Assembly: GCF_023715365.1 (NCBI RefSeq)
Contig: NZ_JAMBNZ010000018.1
Span: 1-56,216 of the forward strand
DNA length: 56,216 nt
Source: Georgenia satyanarayanai
GTDB taxonomy: Bacteria > Actinomycetota > Actinomycetes > Actinomycetales > Actinomycetaceae
Reading direction: 5' to 3'
Position numbers and translations under genes: made by a program. The first letter of the stretch is position 1. Each line of letters opens with the position of its first letter. Below the pieces are notes generated by a model that had not been told where the DNA came from, did not search any database, and saw nothing but the letters and a program-made list of their open reading frames with translations. Positions 1 through 6,153 of the stretch are shown here, one piece after another.

Positions 1-80
1 GCTGGGCTTCATCGTTCGACTTGCATGTGTTAAGCACGCCGCCAGCGTTCGTCCTGAGCCAGGATCAAACTCTCCGTAAA
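1..80 (-). rRNA. rrs: 16S ribosomal RNA, 5' end (partial)
   Basis: Read on the minus strand, this begins with the universal 16S start (AGAGTTTGATCCTGGCTCAG, bases 54-73) and continues through the conserved stretch up to the V1 loop before the window ends. Only about the first 75-80 bases of the gene are present. The mature 5' end is placed near base 80 by analogy with other actinobacteria. Confidence 0.97.
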
Positions 81-290
81 TGTCTATCGCCACCCCCAAA
101 AGGGGTAACAACCATACGAAGAAACACGCACCACCCAAAGGCAGCGAGCGATCCAGGCAAACACCCACCCGCAGAAAGGAAACCACGGACGAGCATCAAC
201 CAAACAAACTAACGACCCCAGACACCAACCAACCCATCCACCAGACGATGAACAAACCAGCCGACGCCAGGACCATATTGGCATCAAAAA

Positions 291-320
291 CTTGGCACAC
301 TGTTGAGTTCTCAAGAAACA
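291..320 (-). promoter_or_regulatory. rRNA leader antitermination/processing element
   Basis: On the minus strand this reads TTCTTGAGAACTCAACAG within a longer conserved block. This 'TTGAGAACTCAACAG' motif is the hallmark of actinobacterial 16S leaders, where it overlaps the boxA-like antitermination and RNase III processing region. The leader spans roughly 81-552 and has no open reading frame I would defend. It is T/G-rich on the transcribed strand, and a small hairpin (ACCCCTTTTGGGGG type) lies just before the 16S start. Confidence 0.7.
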
Positions 321-559
321 GACACACACCGCCAGACCCACATCAATCGTGCGGACCAGGAAACGGGGCCATCTTCAAGCTGTCCCGGCATGACCCAGAA
401 ACTTCCGCCCGCTGTGCGAGCGACGCCCTGAACCCTGTCGAGCTCGGACTCACCGAAGCGGCGCCGGCTGAGCGGCGCCCTGATCAGTAGTCCTTCCGGT
501 GGGACCGGCCACCGAGCCTCTCAGCTCCTGGTGTCCGTGCCTCCCTTGCCGGCTCGAGA

Positions 560-589
560 ATCATAGGCAGGCGACCGACCGCCGGTCAA
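560..589 (-). promoter_or_regulatory. rRNA operon promoter
   Basis: On the minus strand TTGACC (584-589) and TATGAT (560-565) are separated by 18 bases. This is the best sigma-70-type match in the window. It lies about 480 bases upstream of the 16S start, a normal leader length. No comparably good second promoter was found between it and the malic enzyme gene. Confidence 0.8.
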
Positions 590-680
590 GCCGGATCGAA
601 CACCCCGCTACAGACTGCAGATACCGCGTCGTTCAGCGGAAAGGTGGCATCTCGCAGGCGTTCCGGCGTCGGGGTGTGGG

Positions 681-2168
681 TCACGGCACATGCGGGTCCT
701 CGTCGCCCGGCTGGCGCCCCGGCCACGTGACCCGGGCATCCTCGGCCGCCTGATCCACGAGGGCGGGCGACCGACCGGCTGCGCGCGATTCCTCAGCCTC
801 CTCACGGACGGCGTCGGCGACTGCCTCGGCGACCCTGGTGTCGAAGACGCCGGGGATGACGAAGGACGGGTTGAGCTCGTCGTCTTCGACGACGCCGGCG
901 ATGGCGACGGCCGCCCGACGCATCGTCTCCTGGGTGACGTCACGTGCGCCGGCGTCGAGAAGCCCGCGGAAGAGGCCGGGGAAGGCCAGCACGTTGTTGA
1001 TCTGGTTGGGGTAGTCGCTCCGACCGGTCGCCACGACGTGCGCGTGCGCGGCCGCCGCGATGGGATCGACCTCCGGGACGGGGTTGGCGAGCGCGAAGAC
1101 GATGGACCGTTCTCCCATCCGGGCGACGTCGTCACCGGTGAGGATGTCCCCCGCGCTGACGCCGATGAAGACGTCCGCCCCCTCCAGCCCCTCCTGCAGG
1201 GTTCCGGTGAAACCCTCGGGGTTGGTGTTCGCAGCGATCCACTGGTGGTGCTCCCCCGGGGTGTCGCTGCCCGAGTGGATGGCGCCGTCGCGGTCGAAGC
1301 CGACGATGTTGCGCGCGCCCTGGGCGTGCAGCAGCCGAATGACGGCCGAGCCCGCGGCGCCCACGCCCGCGACGGCGATACGGACGTCCTCGATGCGCTT
1401 GTCCACCACCTTGAGGGCGTTGATGAGCGCGGCGAGGACGACGATGGCCGTGCCGTGCTGGTCGTCGTGGAAGACCGGGATGTCGAGCTCCGCGCGCAGG
1501 CGCCGTTCGATCTCGAAGCAGCGCGGGGCCGAGATGTCCTCGAGGTTCACCCCGCCGTACACCGGCGCCAGCGCCTTGACGATCGAGATGATCTCCTCGG
1601 TGTCCGTCGTGTCCAGGCACACCGGCCAGGCGTCGACGCCGGCGAACTTCTTGAAGAGCGCCGCCTTGCCCTCCATGACCGGCAGCGCCGCCGCCGGCCC
1701 GATGTTCCCCAGCCCCAGGACGGCGGTGCCGTCGGTGACGACGGCGACCGTGTTGCGCTTGATGGTGAGGCGCCGGGCGTCCTCGGGCCGCTCGGCGATC
1801 GCGAGGCACACCCGGGCGACGCCGGGTGTGTAGGCCCGGGAGAGGTCACGGCGGGTGCGCAGCGGCACTTTGAGACCCACCTCGATCTTCCCGCCCAGGT
1901 GCATGAGGAAGGTCGAGTCGGACACCTTGAGGACGTGGACGTCCTCGAGCGCGTCGAGAGCGTCCACCACCCGCTGGCTGTGCGGCCCGTCGATCGTGTC
2001 GCAGGTGAGGTCGACCGTGAGGTGGTCGGTGCTCGACTGCGCGATGTCGACACCGGTGACGGAGGCGCCCTCCGCGGCGGCTGCGGCCACCAGCTCGCTC
2101 GTCGCCGCCTGCGAGGCGGGTACCTGCACGCGCATGGTGATCGTGTAGCTCGGGCTGGGCAGTGCCAT
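681..2168 (-). CDS. NAD-dependent malic enzyme with N-terminal ACT domain
   Basis: Oxidatively decarboxylates malate to pyruvate, linking the TCA cycle to pyruvate in the cytoplasm. About the first 85 residues form an ACT-like regulatory domain. The malic N domain follows (AYTPGVARVCLAI near residue 115, the FHDDQHGTA metal/substrate motif near 235), then a Rossmann NAD domain (AVAGVGAAGSA near 268). Length (495 aa) fits the short bacterial ACT-type enzymes. An upstream in-frame ATG at 2175-2177 exists, but the AGAGGA ribosome site would then sit only one base away; it spaces well for the ATG at 2166-2168, which I chose. A GATAAT -10-like box lies at 2216-2221. The gene is followed by the rRNA promoter with no clear terminator between them. 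Confidence 0.93.
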   Translation of the reverse strand: MALPSPSYTITMRVQVPASQAATSELVAAAAAEGASVTGVDIAQSSTDHLTVDLTCDTIDGPHSQRVVDALDALEDVHVLKVSDSTFLMHLGGKIEVGLKVPLRTRRDLSRAYTPGVARVCLAIAERPEDARRLTIKRNTVAVVTDGTAVLGLGNIGPAAALPVMEGKAALFKKFAGVDAWPVCLDTTDTEEIISIVKALAPVYGGVNLEDISAPRCFEIERRLRAELDIPVFHDDQHGTAIVVLAALINALKVVDKRIEDVRIAVAGVGAAGSAVIRLLHAQGARNIVGFDRDGAIHSGSDTPGEHHQWIAANTNPEGFTGTLQEGLEGADVFIGVSAGDILTGDDVARMGERSIVFALANPVPEVDPIAAAAHAHVVATGRSDYPNQINNVLAFPGLFRGLLDAGARDVTQETMRRAAVAIAGVVEDDELNPSFVIPGVFDTRVAEAVADAVREEAEESRAAGRSPALVDQAAEDARVTWPGRQPGDEDPHVP

Positions 2169-2298
2169 CGGTCTCATGTCCTCTCGCCGTCGCCGCGGCG
2201 TCGCGGCCCCTTGCCATTATCGACCACCGCCGACGTGAGGGCGCCTCCAGCGGCGCGCGGTCTCCATCGTGGCGAAAGTCGGGACCTTGGCCCCGTTT

Positions 2299-2314
2299 GT
2301 CGGACAAGTCCGAC
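2299..2314 (+). promoter_or_regulatory. Palindrome upstream of doxX gene
   Basis: GTCGGAC-AA-GTCCGAC is a perfect 7+7 inverted repeat in the divergent gap between the malic enzyme and DoxX genes, 60 bases before the DoxX start. It looks like an operator for a dimeric regulator. I cannot name the regulator. Confidence 0.45.
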
Positions 2315-2373
2315 GAGGACGCTTGTGCATGACAGCAATCACACCCGCACCACCCACTCCAAGGAGAACTCCG

Positions 2374-2940
2374 ATGGCCACCACGACCACCCCCGCCAGA
2401 GACTCCGCCCAGGGCGGCAGGATCCTGTACATGGACGACGTCGTCACCCGGCCCGGCGCGCAGGCCGCGCTCGCCGTGGGGCGCATCGTCGTCGGCTTCT
2501 TGTTCCTTTGGCCCTTCCTCGACAAGACCTTCGGCCTCGGCTTCGCGACGCCGAGCGAGCGGGCCTGGATCAACGGCGGCACGCCGGCCCAGGGCTACCT
2601 CGGCAACCTCCCGCCGGAGCAGCCGCTGGCGGAGCTGTTCCAGTCCCTGTTCCTCAACCCCTTCGGTGACATCGTCTTCATGCTGGGCCTTCTCGGCATC
2701 GGCGTCGCGATGATCACCGGCGCGGGCCTGCGCATCGCGGCCGTCAGCGGCACCCTGCTCATGGCCTTCATGTACGTCGTGGCCCTCCCGTGGGTGGGCG
2801 AGCACGGCACCAACCCCGTCCTCGACTCCCACTGGGTGGAGGCACTGCTCCTCATCATCGCGGCGGTGACCCTCTCCGGTGACAAGTGGGGCCTGGGCAA
2901 GTGGTGGGCCGGAAAGGTCGGCAACAGCTGGCTCCGCTGA
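2374..2940 (+). CDS. DoxX/DoxD-family membrane protein
   Basis: A 188-residue integral membrane protein of the DoxX family, whose members are quinone-linked or redox-associated; some (DoxD) are subunits of thiosulfate:quinone oxidoreductase. The N terminus is hydrophilic. A long helix (about 30-55, VGRIVVGFLFLWPFLDKTF) is followed by two adjacent helices around 95-135 and a last one near 155. In-frame codons reach back to 2269, but an AAGGAG box 7 bases before the ATG at 2374 sets the start. The gene stands alone: a palindrome lies upstream and a strong terminator directly downstream. Proximity to the S-oxide respiration locus is suggestive only. Confidence 0.75.
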   Translation: MATTTTPARDSAQGGRILYMDDVVTRPGAQAALAVGRIVVGFLFLWPFLDKTFGLGFATPSERAWINGGTPAQGYLGNLPPEQPLAELFQSLFLNPFGDIVFMLGLLGIGVAMITGAGLRIAAVSGTLLMAFMYVVALPWVGEHGTNPVLDSHWVEALLLIIAAVTLSGDKWGLGKWWAGKVGNSWLR

Positions 2941-2951
2941 CCCCCTGCACC

Positions 2952-2983
2952 CGCCGAGGACCGGGCACGACCGGTCCTCGGCG
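2952..2983 (+). terminator. Terminator after doxX gene
   Basis: A perfect 13-bp stem (CGCCGAGGACCGG paired with its complement) with a 6-base loop GCACGA starts 11 bases after the DoxX stop. No strong T tract follows, as is common in GC-rich actinobacteria. It separates DoxX from the next operon. Confidence 0.75.
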
Positions 2984-3025
2984 CTCGTGCGTCTCCCCTG
3001 AACCGCCGGAAGGAGCTGTGCCACG

Positions 3026-3370
3026 ATGGCCCGCATGGACGAGAGCACCGAATACCTGCCCGAGGTCTACCAGTCCTTTCGTCGCCGCTTCGGCGACGTC
3101 GTCGAGCGCCACGATGCCGTGGCCCGCGCCGTCGACGACGCCGGACCGCTCGACGAGCGCACGGTGCGGCTGGTCAAGCTCGGCATCGCGCTGGGCTCCC
3201 AGGCCGACGGCGCCGTGCGCTCCAACGTCCGCAAGGCCCTGGAGGCGGGGGCCAGCCGCGAGGAGGTCGAGCAGGTGATTCTGCTAGGGCTCACCACGCG
3301 CGGCTTCCCGGCGACGATCGCCGCCTGGACGTGGGCCAGCGAGGTCCTCGAGGCGGAGAACCGTCCGTGA
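3026..3370 (+). CDS. Carboxymuconolactone decarboxylase/AhpD-like protein
   Basis: A 114-residue all-helical protein of the carboxymuconolactone decarboxylase fold. It shows the family helix LVKLGIALGSQADGAVRSN followed by ALEAGASREEVEQVILLG. AhpD-type members use a CxxC pair for peroxidase activity; this protein has no cysteine there, so a thiol peroxidase role is unlikely. The start is set by AAGGAG 10 bases before the ATG. It is the first gene of the run leading to tatBAC and dmsABC, and its stop overlaps the next start (GTGA). Homologues beside sulfur- or arsenic-redox genes are common, but the specific substrate is unknown. Confidence 0.8.
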   Translation: MARMDESTEYLPEVYQSFRRRFGDVVERHDAVARAVDDAGPLDERTVRLVKLGIALGSQADGAVRSNVRKALEAGASREEVEQVILLGLTTRGFPATIAAWTWASEVLEAENRP

Positions 3371-3651
3371 GCGACGAGCGGATGGTCCAGATGCACGAGT
3401 GGCTGCGCGAGGTGTGCGCCGAACTCGCCCTGGACCCGCACGTCGTCGAGAGCACGGCGGAGCAGCTCCTCGCGCTCGTCGGCCAGGTGGCCCACGGGCC
3501 CACCCGTCCGGGGGCCCCGCTCACGGCGTTCCTCGTCGGTCTGTCGGCAGGCGCTGCAGGACGGGAGCTGGACACCGCCACCACCGCGCGCGCCGTGACG
3601 GAGCGGGCCGAGGCCGTCGAGCGGCTCGTCGCCTCCCGGACGGCACGCTGA
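3367..3651 (+). CDS. DUF6457-like small protein
   Basis: A 94-residue acidic helical protein (MHEWLREVCAELALDPHV near the start, then ARAVTERAEAVERLV). It resembles the small DUF6457 proteins that often sit beside or are fused to molybdenum-cofactor guanylyltransferases; that family call is from memory and moderate. A longer frame opens at 3331, but the GTG at 3367, overlapping the upstream stop as GTGA, is the natural coupled start. A molybdenum-cofactor link would suit its place just upstream of the molybdoenzyme genes dmsABC. Confidence 0.6.
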   Translation: MSDERMVQMHEWLREVCAELALDPHVVESTAEQLLALVGQVAHGPTRPGAPLTAFLVGLSAGAAGRELDTATTARAVTERAEAVERLVASRTAR

Positions 3652-3660
3652 CCCCACGCC

Positions 3661-4596
3661 ATGTCCGATCCCAACCGTGCGCTGCTGCGGTGGCTCGCCA
3701 CGCACGACACCCCCGAGCGCGTCGTGCTCCTCTGCGCGGACGCCGAGCCGCCGCGGGTGGCACGCGGGACGGTGGTCGTCCGCCTCGAGGGCTGTGTCCG
3801 CGACGTCGGGGTGGGGCTGCCGGCCCAGCTCCTCGCGTCGGGCGTGGGTGTCGTCGAGGTGCTGCCCTGCCCGACCGACCCCGGTGCCGCTGCCGCCCAC
3901 GTCGCCGCGTGGAGCGCCGTCCTTCCCGACGGCGTCGCCTCCTTCTCTCCCCCGCGCCGCCGGCGGTCGCGTCCCGACGTCCTCGTCCTGGGGCAGATCC
4001 CGCTCCCCCGGCGCACCCTGCTCGGTCTGGGCCTACGCGACCGCACTGCCCTCGACCTCGACCTCGACGACGCCGGCCGCACCCTCGCCGCGCTCCGGCT
4101 GCTCGAGGAAGCCGGCCGCGCCCGCCCGCGCGAGGACCCCGCCGCGACTGACGAGGGCCCCGCCGCACCCCCTCCGGCCGCGGCAGCCGCGCGGCTCCTC
4201 GTTGAGGGGTGCACGGCCTGCGGCGTCTGTGTGCTGGCCTGCCCCCACGACGCGCTCGTCCTCGACCACGCCGACGGCGTCAGCACCCTGACCCACCTGC
4301 GCGAGCAGTGCCGCTCGGAGCTCGAGTGCGTCCGGCTGTGCCCGGTGGACGCCTACTCGTCCACCGGCCCGCTCGCTTTCGCCCAGCTGCTCGAGGAGCC
4401 CGTCGCCGTCCTCGCCCGCCTCACCACGGCAGCCTGCGAGCGCTGCGGTGCCCGGCACCCCGCCGACGAGGGTGCGCTGTGCCCGACGTGCCGGTACCGG
4501 GAGGGCAATGCCTTCGGCTCGGCGCTGCCCCCGGCCCTCCTCGTCCGGCTGAGTCGGGAAGACGGATCACAGGCGGGGGCGCGGGAAGGGGACTAA
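3661..4596 (+). CDS. Fe-S protein with C-terminal zinc ribbon, function unknown
   Basis: A 311-residue cytoplasmic protein of three parts. Residues 1-130 form an alpha/beta domain with scattered cysteines (VVLLCADAEPP, RLEGC, LPCPTD), loosely like the electron-transfer domains of hydrogenase delta subunits. An Ala/Pro linker lies near 160-180. A ferredoxin-like domain follows, with CTACGVCVLACP and then CRSELECVRLCP, the second cluster motif having C-x5-C-x3-C spacing instead of the classical one. The last 50 residues carry a CERCG...CPTC zinc-ribbon or rubredoxin-like knuckle. It lies 9 bases after the DUF6457 gene, upstream of tatB. The likely role is electron transfer or maturation for the DMSO reductase (inference). 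Confidence 0.7.
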   Translation: MSDPNRALLRWLATHDTPERVVLLCADAEPPRVARGTVVVRLEGCVRDVGVGLPAQLLASGVGVVEVLPCPTDPGAAAAHVAAWSAVLPDGVASFSPPRRRRSRPDVLVLGQIPLPRRTLLGLGLRDRTALDLDLDDAGRTLAALRLLEEAGRARPREDPAATDEGPAAPPPAAAAARLLVEGCTACGVCVLACPHDALVLDHADGVSTLTHLREQCRSELECVRLCPVDAYSSTGPLAFAQLLEEPVAVLARLTTAACERCGARHPADEGALCPTCRYREGNAFGSALPPALLVRLSREDGSQAGAREGD

Positions 4597-4657
4597 TGCC
4601 CCACACCCTGCCCCCTGGGCGCACCTAGCCTGGCAGGAGCCGGCGTGAGGAGGGGCG

Positions 4658-4990
4658 ATGAACCTGTTCGGCATCAGCTCGGTCGAGCTCGTCATCGTGA
4701 TCGTCGTCGTCGTGCTCGTCCTCGGCCCGTCCGGGTTCGCCCAAGCGGTGCGTGCCTTCCGCAGGGGCGTCGAGCTCGTGCGCGCCTGGAGCGCGCGGCT
4801 GCGGGAGGAGGCGCAGCGCGACTCGGCGGCCGTCGGCCTGAAGGAGCTCGACCTGTCCTCCCTCGACCTGAGGCAGTACGACCCGCGCGAGATCGTCCGC
4901 CAGGCCGTCCGCGAGGAGATGGACGCCTGGATGAAGCAGGGGTCCGGGCCGGGACCGAAGTCCGACCTTCCGCCCGGAACGGGTCGTTAG
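4658..4990 (+). CDS. tatB: Twin-arginine translocase subunit TatB (TatA/B family)
   Basis: A 110-residue protein with one N-terminal membrane helix (GISSVELVIVIVVVVLVLGP), a short hinge and a long charged amphipathic helix, the architecture of TatB. The glutamate in the helix (SSVELV) and the greater length compared with the next gene favour TatB over TatA. GAGGAGGGG precedes the ATG. With tatA and tatC it forms a complete exporter for folded cofactor-loaded proteins, directly upstream of dmsA, which carries a Tat signal. Confidence 0.85.
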   Translation: MNLFGISSVELVIVIVVVVLVLGPSGFAQAVRAFRRGVELVRAWSARLREEAQRDSAAVGLKELDLSSLDLRQYDPREIVRQAVREEMDAWMKQGSGPGPKSDLPPGTGR

Positions 4991-5038
4991 GTTCGATACG
5001 ACGGCCTGACCAGGCCGCTTCGACCACTGGGAGACACC

Positions 5039-5278
5039 ATGAGACCGACCCACATCCTCATCCTGCTCATCGTCCTCGTCATCCTCTTCGGGGCCAAGCG
5101 ACTGCCCGACGTCGCCCGGTCCGTCGGGCAGTCGATGAAGGTGTTCAAGAAGGAGATCTCCGAGCTCCAGGAGGACGTCGTCGTCCCCGCCGCTCCGGTC
5201 ACCGCCACGCAGGCCACCATGCCCGCCCCCGCACCGGTCGCGCCGGCGGCCGGTGAGACGGCACCGACGGACAGATGA
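5039..5278 (+). CDS. tatA: Twin-arginine translocase subunit TatA
   Basis: A 79-residue protein: one hydrophobic helix (HILILLIVLVILFG), the signature FGAKRLPDVARSVGQSM at the hinge, an amphipathic helix (KVFKKEISELQEDV), and a Pro/Ala-rich tail. TatA forms the size-adjustable pore of the Tat system. The gene is spaced 48 bases from tatB and overlaps tatC by 4 bases (ATGA), so tatA and tatC should be translationally coupled. Confidence 0.95.
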   Translation: MRPTHILILLIVLVILFGAKRLPDVARSVGQSMKVFKKEISELQEDVVVPAAPVTATQATMPAPAPVAPAAGETAPTDR

Positions 5279-6063
5279 GGTCGCGCCGGCGCGCCAACCC
5301 GGAGCGGGCAATGAGCGTCGGCGCCCACCTCCGCGAGCTGCGCAAGAGACTCGTGCTCGTCCTCCTCGGTCTCGCCGTCGGGACGACGGCGGGCTGGTTC
5401 CTCTACGAGCCGGTCATGGCCTTCCTCCAGGAGCCGTTGACGGAGATTAGCGGCGGCAGCTCGCAGCTGAACTTCCAGACCATCGGCGCCGCCTTCGAGC
5501 TTCAGCTCAAGGTGGCCTTCTGGGCCGGAGCCATCCTCTCCAGCCCGTGGTGGATCTACCAGATCGGCGCGTTCATCGGACCCGGCCTCAAACGCGGCGA
5601 GAGGGTCCACGCCCTCGCCTTCGGCGCCGCGGGCATCGCCCTGTTCGCGGTGGGAGCCGCCTGCGGCGTGCTCGTCGTGCCACGGGCGGTGACGGCCCTA
5701 CTGTCCTTTGTTCCCGACGACGCCGCCGCGCTCCTCAGCGCCACCTCCTTCGTCAGCTTCTTCATGTACCTCGTGCTGGCCTTCGGGCTCTCCTTCCTGC
5801 TGCCCGAGGTGCTCGTGGCGCTGAACTTCCTCGGTGTCCTGCCCGCGCGCACGATGCTGCGCGGCTGGCGTTGGGCCGTCGTCGTGGCTTTTACCTTCGC
5901 CGCGATGATCAACCCCCTGCCCAACCCCGTGTTCATGGTCGGCCAGGCCCTGGCGCTCGTCGCGCTCTACCTGCTCGCGGTGGGTGTGGCCGCCCTGCGC
6001 GAGGCCACCCAGCGCCGTCGGGCCGCCGCACCCGCGACCGCGCCGGCGTCCTCCCACGCCTGA
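5275..6063 (+). CDS. tatC: Twin-arginine translocase subunit TatC
   Basis: A 262-residue, six-helix membrane protein, the receptor for twin-arginine signals. Family landmarks are the N-terminal HLRELRKRLVL motif, the LSSPWWIYQIGAFIGPGLKRGER segment between helices 2 and 3, and the conserved SFVSFFMYLVLAFGLSFLLPE stretch around helix 4. A short basic N-terminal extension precedes MSVGAHL; an internal ATG at residue 13 is an alternative start, but overlap with tatA favours the first. Many actinobacteria keep tatA-tatC elsewhere, near proteasome genes, so this set may be a second, dedicated copy (inference). Confidence 0.95.
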   Translation: MRSRRRANPERAMSVGAHLRELRKRLVLVLLGLAVGTTAGWFLYEPVMAFLQEPLTEISGGSSQLNFQTIGAAFELQLKVAFWAGAILSSPWWIYQIGAFIGPGLKRGERVHALAFGAAGIALFAVGAACGVLVVPRAVTALLSFVPDDAAALLSATSFVSFFMYLVLAFGLSFLLPEVLVALNFLGVLPARTMLRGWRWAVVVAFTFAAMINPLPNPVFMVGQALALVALYLLAVGVAALREATQRRRAAAPATAPASSHA

Positions 6064-6098
6064 CGGCGCCCGGTGGACGAAGGTCCCCCGATCCGCGC

Positions 6099-6137
6099 GT
6101 GGACTGGTGGTCCGATGTCCACAGTTGTTGATTTTTC
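6099..6137 (+). promoter_or_regulatory. Hairpin plus T-rich stretch between tatC and dmsA
   Basis: GTGGAC (6099-6104) pairs with GTCCAC (6117-6122) and is followed by AGTTGTTGATTTTTCC, the most T-rich stretch of the neighbourhood, ending just before the dmsA ribosome site. It resembles a weak terminator or attenuator separating tatBAC from dmsABC expression. It could equally be an operator with an AT-rich promoter element. Confidence 0.4.
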
Positions 6138-6153
6138 CTCTGGAGGAGACGTG

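Noticed and set aside
80-490. Open frames in the rRNA leader
   Set aside because: They overlap the conserved leader motif of the 16S gene and have no codon bias or start signals.
690-2669. 659-codon plus-strand frame over the malic enzyme gene
   Set aside because: Shadow of the malic enzyme; it also runs out of frame through the start of the DoxX gene.
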